From Afipia sp. OHSU_II-C1 (GTDB taxonomy: Bacteria; Pseudomonadota; Alphaproteobacteria; Rhizobiales; Xanthobacteraceae): 64,000 nt of DNA. Of this stretch, positions 9,418 to 17,029 are shown piece by piece; within the stretch, counting starts at the first letter, position 1; each line of letters begins with the position of its first letter. The notes under the pieces were generated by a model, which saw only the letters and a list, made by a program, of their open reading frames with translations, was not told where the DNA came from and made no database searches. The DNA lies in NCBI RefSeq assembly GCF_000497575.1, contig NZ_APJI01000006.1, forward strand, positions 394,001-458,000, in the 5' to 3' direction. The translations under genes were made by a program, and so were the position numbers.

Positions 9418-9581
9418 TGGATGCCTTTGACCGCTTCTGGGAGTGGGCGGAAAAGCCGCTCGATAGTCCGCTGACGATCCCTGCGGAGCTCCATCGAGCG
9501 GTTATGGAGCTGTCTCCGGAGGACAGGCGGGACCGCGCAAAGGTCAATGAGGCCGCAGGGCGGGCGGTTTCCGACCGATAG
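9417..9581 (+). CDS. Small hypothetical protein overlapping the ligase stop
   Basis: This 54-aa ORF starts at an ATG that shares one base with the ligase TAA stop (TAATG), with GGGAGGA just upstream, so it is probably translated by coupling. It begins MDAFDRFWEWAEKP and ends in an acidic and basic helical stretch. I recognise no family. The spacing and ribosome binding site argue that it is real. Confidence 0.55.
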   Translation: MDAFDRFWEWAEKPLDSPLTIPAELHRAVMELSPEDRRDRAKVNEAAGRAVSDR

Positions 9582-9770
9582 TTACCAGCGAGCGCCCAGT
9601 CTGAGCGCGCCCGCTCGAGACCCACCATTCAAGATTGACCTGCTTGAATTGGACAGTGTCCGAATTCGCGAAACGGAGTATGATCTGGTCATCACCGGCA
9701 AAGGCACTCTGCCCGCGGGCACCGGTGACTGAGAGACCAATCGCGCTCCCGCCTGCAGCAGGAGCCACCA

Positions 9771-9974
9771 ATGTCTCATTATTCCGAACGTGTCATCCTT
9801 GCCCGTCACCATGTTGCCAAAGGACGTCAGATCGTCGAAAGGCAGCAACGGATGGTCCGCAAGGGTGGCGCAAACATCGCAGAAGCTCTGAAGCTCCTGG
9901 CTCTCTTTGAAGCAACGCAAAATATCTTCGAGGATGATCTGGAGCGCATCTTGCGGGAAGAGCGCAACTGCTAA
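9771..9974 (+). CDS. Small conserved hypothetical protein
   Basis: This 67-aa protein is probably all helical (KGRQIVERQQRMVRK, then ALKLLALFEATQNIFEDDL). Proteins with this IVExQ...LLxLFExTQxIFEDDL pattern are common in Bradyrhizobiaceae, but no role is known to me. AGGAG lies about 6 nt upstream of the ATG. The 9582-9770 interval before it contains nothing I can name. Confidence 0.6.
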   Translation: MSHYSERVILARHHVAKGRQIVERQQRMVRKGGANIAEALKLLALFEATQNIFEDDLERILREERNC

Positions 9975-10069
9975 GGCTCGCGACTTGGCAGTTTAGAGTC
10001 TGGCAATTTCCGGTCTCGGCGGCAAATCAGGCGTCAACGCTAAGACACGAGATGGTCGCACTTTGAGAC

Positions 10070-10672
10070 CTAGCCTCGCGCGCGTCGTAACGCGACTTCC
10101 AACCGGGCCTTCTCCTTTTCCCAACGCGCTTCCTCGTCCCGCGCGCTTTCCTCAAGAACTTCGAGCTGTTGTTGAATGTCAGCGGCCTTTTCTTCGTGCT
10201 TGCGACGGGCCGCGTCCAAGGCACTTTGCGCCTTGTCGACGGCGTGCTGCCGTCGCTCACGCTCCTTCTGCCGGACGGCCTCCTCCTTGGCACGTTCGCG
10301 CTCCCGTTGCATCTGCTCCTTCTCTAAAGCAAGTGCAGCCTTCCGGTCGGCCGCATCGTCGTGGGCCCGCTTAGAAGGCTTCCGCGGTTGACGGCGGCCT
10401 GTCTTCTTTGAGCTGCCGCTGGCAAGGTCGGTAGGTAGCTCGGCATGCTCCCTGAATGGCCCGTTGGAGCCGACGGGTCTCTTCAGAACGATGCCCGGCG
10501 CAGCCATAGTCGCCTCGATGACGTCCGGATCGTCGCTTTCCTTCGCCGCGCCCTGGTGGAAGAGATTGCTGTCAGCGCCCCAGGCTTCGAGGGCCGCTTT
10601 CATGGAGGGAGCGGCGATCGCCAGATCGAAGAAGCCCAGCGAGGTCTGATAGGTCTTCAGTTTTCTGGCCAT
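10070..10672 (-). CDS. TolA-like coiled-coil protein
   Basis: The protein is 200 aa. Its first 85 residues form a conserved small domain (KLKTYQTSLGFFDLAIAAPS, then SDDPDVIEATMAAPGIVLKRP). The rest is a long charged coiled coil (about residues 110-200, rich in K, E, R and Q), similar to TolA-like sequences. Related proteins are often found near ku and ligD genes in Bradyrhizobium, as here between two ligase genes. The start at 10672 is where the conserved domain begins; the frame is open to 10786. A role in end joining is inferred only from context. Confidence 0.7.
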   Translation of the reverse strand: MARKLKTYQTSLGFFDLAIAAPSMKAALEAWGADSNLFHQGAAKESDDPDVIEATMAAPGIVLKRPVGSNGPFREHAELPTDLASGSSKKTGRRQPRKPSKRAHDDAADRKAALALEKEQMQRERERAKEEAVRQKERERRQHAVDKAQSALDAARRKHEEKAADIQQQLEVLEESARDEEARWEKEKARLEVALRRARG

Positions 10673-10810
10673 CGGTCTGATCCGCCCTCGTCGATCGTCA
10701 ACGTCTCGCACGCCACCATGCCTGCGGAACACGACGCGGCCCCGAAGCGTTCCCCAATCCTTGAAGGACGTCCATGCATTTCGCAACGCGCTCTTAAGGA
10801 TTGGCCTTGA

Positions 10811-11758
10811 ATGAGCCGGATGTCGACCCTGCCCAAGCGCCTGCAGCCGATGCTTGCTACGCTTACCGAGGCGCCGTTCGACGACCCCAGCTGGGTTTTC
10901 GAGGACAAGTACGACGGCTTCCGGATGATCGCGGAAATCCGGCGGGGCAAAGTTGCGCTCTACAGCCGCAACGGCAAGATAATCAGCCGCAGCTATATTG
11001 AGGTCGCCAAAGCGCTGGAGGGCGTGAAGGGCGACGCCGTGATCGATGGTGAGCTTGTCGCGATCGGTAAGGATGGCGTCTCACATTTCCAGTTGCTTCA
11101 AAACGCGCTGCGCCATGAGGCGAAGCTGCTGTACTGCGCCTTCGATCTCATGTTTGAGAACGCAGCGGACTTGCGCAACCACCCCCTCCTCGAGCGGAAG
11201 AAGCGGTTGAAGGCAATACTGCCGCGCGACAAGTTGATCGCCTTCAGCCATCACCGCAAAGCGAACGGCATGAAATTCTTCGCCGAGGCCGAGCGGAAGG
11301 GTCTGGAAGGCGTCATGGCGAAGCGCGCCGACAGCGCGTATGCGTCCGGAAGCCGGACGGCGGATTGGCTGAAGATCAAGACAGCAAAGCGGCAGGAAGT
11401 GGTGATCGCGGGCTTCACGGCGCCGAGGCGTACAAGACCATACTTCGGCGCCCTGGTCCTCGCCGTGCGGGAAGACGACACATGGCGCTATATCGGACAT
11501 GTTGGCACTGGCTTCAGCCACAAGGTCCTGGAAGACCTCCACGCCAAGCTCGTGAAGCTGACGATCCCGAAATCACCCTTCCCTGCCAAAGTGAAGGACG
11601 AGGCCGCCACGACCTGGGTCAAGCCCTCGTTGGTCGCCGAGGTCAAATTTGCGCAGTGGACGAGCAAGGGCGAACTGCGCCAGCCCGTCTACCTCGGGCT
11701 CAGGTCCGACAAGCGGGCGAAGGATGTCGTGCGTGAGCGAGAACGTCCGCGCAAGTAG
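10811..11758 (+). CDS. LigD-type ATP-dependent DNA ligase, second copy
   Basis: This 315-aa protein is a second ligase-domain-only LigD homologue. Motif I is EDKYDGFR with the adenylated lysine, then VIDGELVA, LEGVMAKR and DWLKIKT, and it ends with WVKPSLVAEVKF and PVYLGLRSDK. It is clearly diverged from the copy at 8497-9417, so the two are old paralogues or separate acquisitions. Neither has the LigD primase-polymerase domain. The gene ends 53 bp from the convergent phosphodiesterase gene. Confidence 0.88.
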   Translation: MSRMSTLPKRLQPMLATLTEAPFDDPSWVFEDKYDGFRMIAEIRRGKVALYSRNGKIISRSYIEVAKALEGVKGDAVIDGELVAIGKDGVSHFQLLQNALRHEAKLLYCAFDLMFENAADLRNHPLLERKKRLKAILPRDKLIAFSHHRKANGMKFFAEAERKGLEGVMAKRADSAYASGSRTADWLKIKTAKRQEVVIAGFTAPRRTRPYFGALVLAVREDDTWRYIGHVGTGFSHKVLEDLHAKLVKLTIPKSPFPAKVKDEAATTWVKPSLVAEVKFAQWTSKGELRQPVYLGLRSDKRAKDVVRERERPRK

Positions 11759-11810
11759 CTTCCCTTCGGCGAAAGCCGGCAAAAAGGATTGATGCACTCT
11801 CCGCCGACAC

Positions 11811-12275
11811 TCACTCGCCTCCAAGGTCGTGGATTTCCGGTCGCATGCCGTCAGGCGTGAGTTCGAGCGTCGCAAACGTGATCGGCAGCTTGAAACGCCG
11901 AGGTCCCGCGCTGCCGGGATTCAGGTAGAGAATGCCACCGACCGTGTCGATCTTCGGTACGTGGGAATGCCCGGAGACGATGACGTCGAAGCCGGCGCCG
12001 AGATCGGTCTTCAGCGTCTTCAGGTCGTGCAGAACGTAGATCGACTTACCTGCCAGACGGACGAGTTTCGTGTCGGGGTAGTCGCGAGCCCACTTGCCAC
12101 TGTCCACGTTTCCACGAACGGCCGTGACGGGTGCGATCCGGCGAAGCGCGTCGACGATCTCGGGGCGTCCCATGTCGCCGGCATGAATGATGTGATCGAC
12201 GCCCGTCAGGCCTCGCTCCGCCTCGGACCTCAACAGGCCGTGCGTGTCCGAAATGACTCCAATCCTGAACATCAT
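11811..12275 (-). CDS. YfcE-family metallophosphoesterase
   Basis: This 154-aa protein is a complete calcineurin-like phosphoesterase of the YfcE/MJ0936 type. The metal-binding motifs appear in order: GVISDTHG (DxH), HAGDMG (GD), VRGNVD (GNxD), VLHD, and VSGHSHVPK (GHSH). YfcE enzymes hydrolyse phosphodiesters such as model nucleotides; the natural substrate is not known. Its start overlaps the stop of the Nudix gene at 12272 (ATGA type), so the two are an operon. Confidence 0.88.
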   Translation of the reverse strand: MMFRIGVISDTHGLLRSEAERGLTGVDHIIHAGDMGRPEIVDALRRIAPVTAVRGNVDSGKWARDYPDTKLVRLAGKSIYVLHDLKTLKTDLGAGFDVIVSGHSHVPKIDTVGGILYLNPGSAGPRRFKLPITFATLELTPDGMRPEIHDLGGE

Positions 12276-12778
12276 TTCCCGACGCTCTCAGCCGAGATCG
12301 CCAAAAGACGATCGAGAAACTCTACCTGAGCGGACAGCATCTTGGTCCGCGCTAACTCGATATCAAACCATTCCGCGCGGTCGACTTCGGGAAAGCTCTG
12401 CCGTCGACCGCTTCGAGGCGGCCATTCGACATCGAAGGTATTGCTGGTCAGTGCTGCCGGATCAAAGTGTCCCTCGCCGCCGAATGCGATGACGCGCTTG
12501 CCTCCTCGCTGTCGGACCTCCCCCAGCGCCTGGAGTGGACCAATCGAAGCGCTCGGGCCGAGTTCTTCGGCAAATTCTCGTTGAGCAACGTTCTCCGGAA
12601 CATCATTGGCATCGATTTCGCCCTTTGGAATGGACCAGGCGCCATCATCCTTCTCACGCCAGAACGGACCGCCGGGATGAACGAGCAGAACCTCGAGCCC
12701 CCGAGCTCCTCCCTTGCGGTATGCGAGAATGCCCGCGCTCAAGGTCGATCTCCTGGAAGTCTTTTTCACCGCAGCCAT
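12272..12778 (-). CDS. Nudix hydrolase
   Basis: This 168-aa protein has a Nudix box at about residues 48-70: GEIDANDVPENVAQREFAEELG. It fits GX5EX7REUXEEXGU except that the first conserved Glu is Asp. The surrounding sequence (AGILAYRKG, VLLVHPGGPFW, WSIPKGE) is that of the NTP pyrophosphohydrolases that follow LigD/Ku genes in several rhizobia. The ATG at 12778 is where the homology begins; the frame runs upstream to 12850 without support. It is coupled to the YfcE gene and could clean damaged nucleotides during repair, which is inference. Confidence 0.85.
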   Translation of the reverse strand: MAAVKKTSRRSTLSAGILAYRKGGARGLEVLLVHPGGPFWREKDDGAWSIPKGEIDANDVPENVAQREFAEELGPSASIGPLQALGEVRQRGGKRVIAFGGEGHFDPAALTSNTFDVEWPPRSGRRQSFPEVDRAEWFDIELARTKMLSAQVEFLDRLLAISAESVGK

Positions 12779-12785
12779 ATGGCTC

Positions 12786-12947
12786 CTACTTTGCAGAGCA
12801 ATCGAGAGCCGGCGAGCCGTCGTCCCGCCATACGGGACCGCGTTCGCCAAGCGCCTGCTTAGCTTCGTCCGCGGTCCTATGCACCGTTACTTCGGCCTCG
12901 CGCTCGGCCGCCTTCCTGGCGCACGCACCTACCCGCCGGGTCGCCAT
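12786..12947 (-). CDS. Possible small protein, perhaps truncated
   Basis: This 53-aa frame contains VHRTADEAKQALGERGPVW followed by RDDGSP, which resembles a small Bradyrhizobium family that normally continues past this point. Here it stops about 10 residues later, so it may be a truncated copy. Support is limited to this resemblance. It lies between ku and the Nudix gene in the same direction. Confidence 0.35.
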   Translation of the reverse strand: MATRRVGACARKAAEREAEVTVHRTADEAKQALGERGPVWRDDGSPALDCSAK

Positions 12948-13062
12948 TAGACGGCGACGAGATGATCTCGCGTGACCTCGTTGAGACGGATTTGCCATTC
13001 GCCAGAGCCTGCCACGGACGACGAAGGAGTGCCGTCCGGCGTCACCGGATGCTTCACGACAC

Positions 13063-13995
13063 CTAAGCCGACTTCCGCTGCGGCTTGGCCGCCGGCTTTT
13101 TCGCCGCGGCCTCCTTCGCCGGCTTCTTGCCTGCGATCGGCATCAGCATTTCCTTCTGCCCGGCCGCCGCCTTGCGCGGCTTTTTTCCTGATTTCTTGGG
13201 TGCCTCTGTCGCTGAGGCGCCCTCTCTTCCGATGCTCTTTCGCAGCGCGTCGATCAGGTCCACCACGTTCTCGCCGCGGGGACGCGCTTTCGCGGTGATG
13301 GGTTTGCCGGCGCGCTTCTGATTGATCAGTTCGATGAGGGCGGTTTCGTATTGGTCTTCGAACTTGTCCGGCTCGAAATGGCCCGCCTTCTGATTGACGA
13401 TGTGCTTGGCGAGATCAAGCATGTCCTTGGTGACTTTGACATCCTGAATGTCGTCGAAATACTCATCAGCTGAACGGACTTCGTAAGGATAGCGCAGTAG
13501 CGTTCCCATCAGGCCCTTGTCCAACGGCTCCAGCGCGATGATGTGCTCGCGATTGGTCAGCACCACACGGCCGATCGCGACCTTGTTCATCTCGCGGATG
13601 GTTTCCCGAATAACGGCGAAAGCATCGTGCCCGACTTTACCGTCGGGACGCAGATAGTAGGGGCGAATGAGATATCGCGGATCGATCTCGCTGCGGTCGA
13701 CGAACTCGTCGATTTCGATCGTTCGCGTTGATTCCAGTGCGACGTTCTCTAGCTCCTCCTTCGTCACCTCGATGAAGGTGTCCGTGTCGACCTTGTAGCC
13801 TTTGACGATGTCCTCGTTGTCGACCTCCTCGCCGGTATCGGCATCCACCTTAGCGTACTTGATCCGATGGCCGGTCTTTCGATTCAGCTGGTTGAACGAG
13901 ACCTTTTCGGATTCCGACGTGGCCGGATAGAGCGCAACCGGACAGGTGACGAGGGAAAGACGCAGGAAGCCTTTCCAGTTGGCGCGGGGGGCCAT
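13063..13995 (-). CDS. ku: Ku DNA end-binding protein (NHEJ)
   Basis: This 310-aa bacterial Ku forms a homodimeric ring on DNA ends and recruits LigD. The core beta-barrel begins ANWKGFLRLSLVTCPVALYP and continues with RKTGHRIKYAKVDADTGEEV and ALESTRTIEIDEFVD, all classic Ku sequence. The C-terminus is a long lysine- and alanine-rich tail, as in Ku proteins that bind DNA through a basic extension. I chose the ATG at 13995, nine bases after GGAG; an in-frame ATG at 14010 is possible. It faces away from the SOS-box gene at 14141, so both may use the 13996-14140 interval. Confidence 0.95.
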   Translation of the reverse strand: MAPRANWKGFLRLSLVTCPVALYPATSESEKVSFNQLNRKTGHRIKYAKVDADTGEEVDNEDIVKGYKVDTDTFIEVTKEELENVALESTRTIEIDEFVDRSEIDPRYLIRPYYLRPDGKVGHDAFAVIRETIREMNKVAIGRVVLTNREHIIALEPLDKGLMGTLLRYPYEVRSADEYFDDIQDVKVTKDMLDLAKHIVNQKAGHFEPDKFEDQYETALIELINQKRAGKPITAKARPRGENVVDLIDALRKSIGREGASATEAPKKSGKKPRKAAAGQKEMLMPIAGKKPAKEAAAKKPAAKPQRKSA

Positions 13996-14115
13996 CGCGG
14001 GGAACTCCATTACTGATGCCGGATTAAAGACGAACGACCGGGCTTGGTTCCGACATCGCGACCCGCCCCACAGCGGGATTTTTCTCATCGGCCTGCCTGG
14101 CCGGACTCGACATTT

Positions 14116-14130
14116 GTTCTTGTTATGTTC
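14116..14130 (+). promoter_or_regulatory. LexA/SOS box (GTTC-N7-GTTC)
   Basis: The sequence is GTTCTTGTTATGTTC, an exact match to the alphaproteobacterial LexA site GTTC-N7-GTTC. It sits 10 bp before the ATG at 14141. The genes that follow on the + strand include an SRAP protein and a dinB-type polymerase gene, both commonly SOS-induced, which supports a working site. Confidence 0.75.
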
Positions 14131-14140
14131 TAATTCGGGC

Positions 14141-14536
14141 ATGACCGACCGACCCGCGAGCTGGCGCATGCCGACCCCGAAACAGATGGAAAAATTGGCC
14201 GCTGAAGCCGACCGCAGACGAGCGCCGCCCGCTGCGGGTCCAGATGCCCCCCTCCCGGCCGAATATTGGGAATCGGTCCTGAAAGACGCACGCGCCGGCA
14301 CGACCGGGGCTCAGATGCGGCAGCGACGTCTTTCCGAGATTCAGCGTCACGTGCTGCGCGTCTCCTGCCGCCGCTGCGAGCGGACCGTGGAAATCCAGAC
14401 CGCTGATGCCGTTCGACTGTATGGCGCCAACGCGCTCTGGAAGGACGTCGCGCAGCGGCTGCTCGACAATACCTGCCGGCAGCGCACCGGCAGGCATGAA
14501 GAAGACGGGTGCTGGCCAGCGTTCGAGACGCCGTAG
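14141..14536 (+). CDS. CxxC-containing hypothetical protein, first gene after the SOS box
   Basis: This 131-aa protein has a CRRC pair at about residue 80 and two later cysteines (NTCRQRTGRHEEDGCWP), suggesting a zinc-binding site. A helical segment with LSEIQRHVLRVSC precedes the first pair. I recognise it only as a rhizobial hypothetical. It is the first gene downstream of the LexA box and is followed by another CxxC protein, so a role in the damage response is plausible but inferred from context. Confidence 0.65.
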   Translation: MTDRPASWRMPTPKQMEKLAAEADRRRAPPAAGPDAPLPAEYWESVLKDARAGTTGAQMRQRRLSEIQRHVLRVSCRRCERTVEIQTADAVRLYGANALWKDVAQRLLDNTCRQRTGRHEEDGCWPAFETP

Positions 14537-14582
14537 CCGCTCTGGATTTGCCGATCCGATCTCTTTGCGCCTGGATGTCTGG

Positions 14583-15032
14583 ATGGCCCCGAAGTATCAC
14601 CCTACGCCCTTGTCGGGCGGCGATCGCAAGGCTCTGGCGAAAGAGCTCGGCAAGGCACGCGCGATGGCCAGCATGCTGGCGACCCAATCGGCGGAGATGC
14701 GGGCCAAAGGCGGGGCGATGATCCAGCAAGCCGACAGGCTGCTTTGCGAAAGCTGGAACGAGCGGATGTGGAGTGACGGCGAACCGATCGATCCGTCGCC
14801 GACCATCGATCAGGCCGTAAATGGAGGCTTCCCCTGGCTGGAGATCAGGTGCGCGCGCTGCAAGACGCCGAGCGATGTCGACCTGGCCGCGATGAAGCAC
14901 CCGCCGACCACCTTCGTGCACGATCTCGCCAGCCGGCTGCGCTGTCGCAAATGTGCCAAGGCCGGCCGGCGTCCATCCGCGACTCTGCTACAGTTGACCT
15001 GGCAGCCGCGCCACCCTCGAGCCGAATCCTGA
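14583..15032 (+). CDS. Zinc-ribbon-like hypothetical protein in SOS group
   Basis: This 149-aa protein has two CxxC pairs, IRCARCKTPSDVD and LRCRKCAKAG, about 40 residues apart, which together look like a zinc ribbon. A helical N-terminal region (KALAKELGKARAMASMLATQ) precedes them. It is followed by the SRAP gene after only 3 bp, so they are probably co-transcribed from the SOS promoter at 14116. No function is known to me. The ATG at 14583 is chosen because the conserved region starts there. Confidence 0.65.
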   Translation: MAPKYHPTPLSGGDRKALAKELGKARAMASMLATQSAEMRAKGGAMIQQADRLLCESWNERMWSDGEPIDPSPTIDQAVNGGFPWLEIRCARCKTPSDVDLAAMKHPPTTFVHDLASRLRCRKCAKAGRRPSATLLQLTWQPRHPRAES

Positions 15033-15035
15033 CCG

Positions 15036-15761
15036 ATGTGCAATCTTTATTCGATCACGACCAATCAAGCCGCGATCAACGCGCTGTTCCGCGTTGTCAA
15101 CCGATACGTTGGAAATCTGGCGCCGATGCCGGGGGATTTTCCCGACTACAAGGCACCGATCGTGCGCAACGGAGTGGAGGGCCGCGAGCTCGCTACGGCG
15201 CGATGGGGAATGCCGTCGTCATCAAAGGCGCTGATGGACGCCACGAAGAAGCGAGCCGAGAAGCTGCAGGCCAAGGGCAAGGCAGTGGATTTCAAGGAAT
15301 TGCTGCGAATGGAGCCGGACGGCGGCACGACCAACATCCGCAATGTGAAGAGCAAGCACTGGACGCGATGGCTGGGGACTGAAAATCGCTGCGTGGTGCC
15401 GTTCAACTCGTTCAGCGAGTTCAACAAGGCCGAGGGCGGTGATATCTGGTTCGCGCTCGATGAGACACGTCCCCTCGCCTGCTTCGCCGGTATCTGGACC
15501 AACTGGACGTCCGTCCGGAAGGTCAAGGAAGGCGAGACGACCAACGACCTCTACGCGTTCCTCACGACGGAGCCCAACGCCGAGGTCGGCGCCATCCACC
15601 CCAAGGCGATGCCGGTGATCCTGACAACGCCAGATGAAGTCGAGACCTGGATGACGGCCCCTGCGGACGAAGTACTGAAATTGCAAAGGCCGCTTCCGGA
15701 CGGAAGCCTCCGGGTCGTCGCTCGCGGCGTCAAGGAAGACCCAATAGGGCCGACGACGTGA
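15036..15761 (+). CDS. SRAP (YedK/HMCES) abasic-site DNA-protein crosslinker
   Basis: This 241-aa protein begins [10 protein letters not shown]. Cys2 is the invariant catalytic cysteine that forms a thiazolidine link with abasic sites in ssDNA once Met1 is removed. Other family signs are ATARWGMP, the [13 protein letters not shown] block with its active-site Asn and Glu, and [10 protein letters not shown] with the catalytic His. SRAP proteins shield abasic sites during replication. The gene follows the zinc-ribbon gene by 3 bp, and its stop overlaps the GTG that begins the dinB remnant, as in an SOS operon. Confidence 0.93.
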   Translation: MCNLYSITTNQAAINALFRVVNRYVGNLAPMPGDFPDYKAPIVRNGVEGRELATARWGMPSSSKALMDATKKRAEKLQAKGKAVDFKELLRMEPDGGTTNIRNVKSKHWTRWLGTENRCVVPFNSFSEFNKAEGGDIWFALDETRPLACFAGIWTNWTSVRKVKEGETTNDLYAFLTTEPNAEVGAIHPKAMPVILTTPDEVETWMTAPADEVLKLQRPLPDGSLRVVARGVKEDPIGPTT

Positions 15762-16815
15762 CGGACGAGACCGACTACCAAACGGGGCCAGCACCGCATC
15801 AGCGCAAGATCATTCTGTCGATATAGACATCTTCTACGCATCAGTGGAGCAGCGGGACAATCCGGACTTGCGTGGCAAGCCAGTCGCTGTGGGCGGGATC
15901 GAAAGAGCGCGGTGTCGTAGCTGCAGCGAGCTATGAGGCGCGAAAGTTTGGAGTTAGGTCGGCATTGCCGTCAGTGACAGCCAAACGGCAATGCAAAGAG
16001 CTAATTTTCGTAAAGCCGCCGCGCTTCGAAGTCTACAAGGAGGTCTCTCGACACGTCCGGACAATCTTCGCGGAGCATTCTGACGTCATTGAGCCCCTGT
16101 CGTTAGATGAGGCCTACCTAGATGTCACCGAGAACATCCAAGGCCTCCCAATCGCGACAGAGATCGCGACCTTGATTAGAGTCAAGATCCTGAGCGAGAC
16201 AGGCCTGACCGCGTCTGCCGGCATCTCTTACAATAAGTTCCTGGCAAAACTTGCGTCCGACCAACGGAAGCCCAACGGACAGTTCGTGATCACGCCAAAG
16301 ATGAGGCCGAGCTTCGTTCAGGATCTCCCAGTCGGCAAATTCCATTGAATCGGACCGGCGACCAGTGCGAAGATGCATGGCCTTGGCATCTTCACCGGCA
16401 TGAATATGCGCAATCAGTCGCTCGAGTTCATGAACGCCAATTTTGGGAAAGCTGGGGCGTATTATTACTGGATCTCGCGGGGGATTGACGAGCGTCCTGT
16501 CCGTGCCAACCGAATCCGAAGGTCCGTCGGCGCCGAAAGCACGTTTCGCGGGACTTGGCAGACCACGAAGCGCTGACCATCGAACTGCGCCCACTGGTCG
16601 ACAAGGTCCGGCAACACTGCGAGGCGACGGGCGCGCGAGGCCAAACGGCGATCCTTTTCAGATTTCGAGCTGATCACTCGCAGCACGTCCGTACGCATGA
16701 ACGACACCGCGGACGATCTCTCTAGCCTGGCTCTTGAACTATTAGCGCAACTTATGCCGCCAAAGAGGCCGATCCGGTTAATCGGTATCTCTGTTTCGGG
16801 GGTTTGTTGGGTCAG
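15758..16815 (+). pseudogene. dinB: dinB-type Y-family DNA polymerase, decayed
   Basis: Pieces of DNA polymerase IV occur in order but in different frames. [14 protein letters not shown] begins at a GTG that overlaps the SRAP stop. A one-base loss near 15815 then shifts the metal-binding DMDAFYASVEQ region (also read DID), and a gain near 15898 restores [20 protein letters not shown]. The frame then stays open through [14 protein letters not shown] and [23 protein letters not shown] to 16348. It breaks again before MHGLGIFTGMNMRNQSLEF, and once more near 16550 and 16665. At least five disruptions mean the product is not functional. The homologous sequence ends near 16815. Confidence 0.85.
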
Positions 16816-17029
16816 GGCTCGATGATGATCAATTGCCACTCATGCTGGCTTGATTTGGCGGGTCCAACCGCATCTCGTTGCTGCTTGCAATAGGTGCCAT
16901 CCACTCCCCCAATTTACACAGAGCATGCTTGGGAAAACGCGCAAAATATCGCTTTGCAGTCGATAACTCTGACCCAAAGCATATACTGCGCTATCATATA
17001 CGAATCACCGCATTTGTACTGTTTCAAGG

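Noticed and set aside
11761-11785. CGGC-GAAA-GCCG hairpin after the second ligase gene as a terminator
   Set aside because: The stem is only 4 bp; too weak to call.
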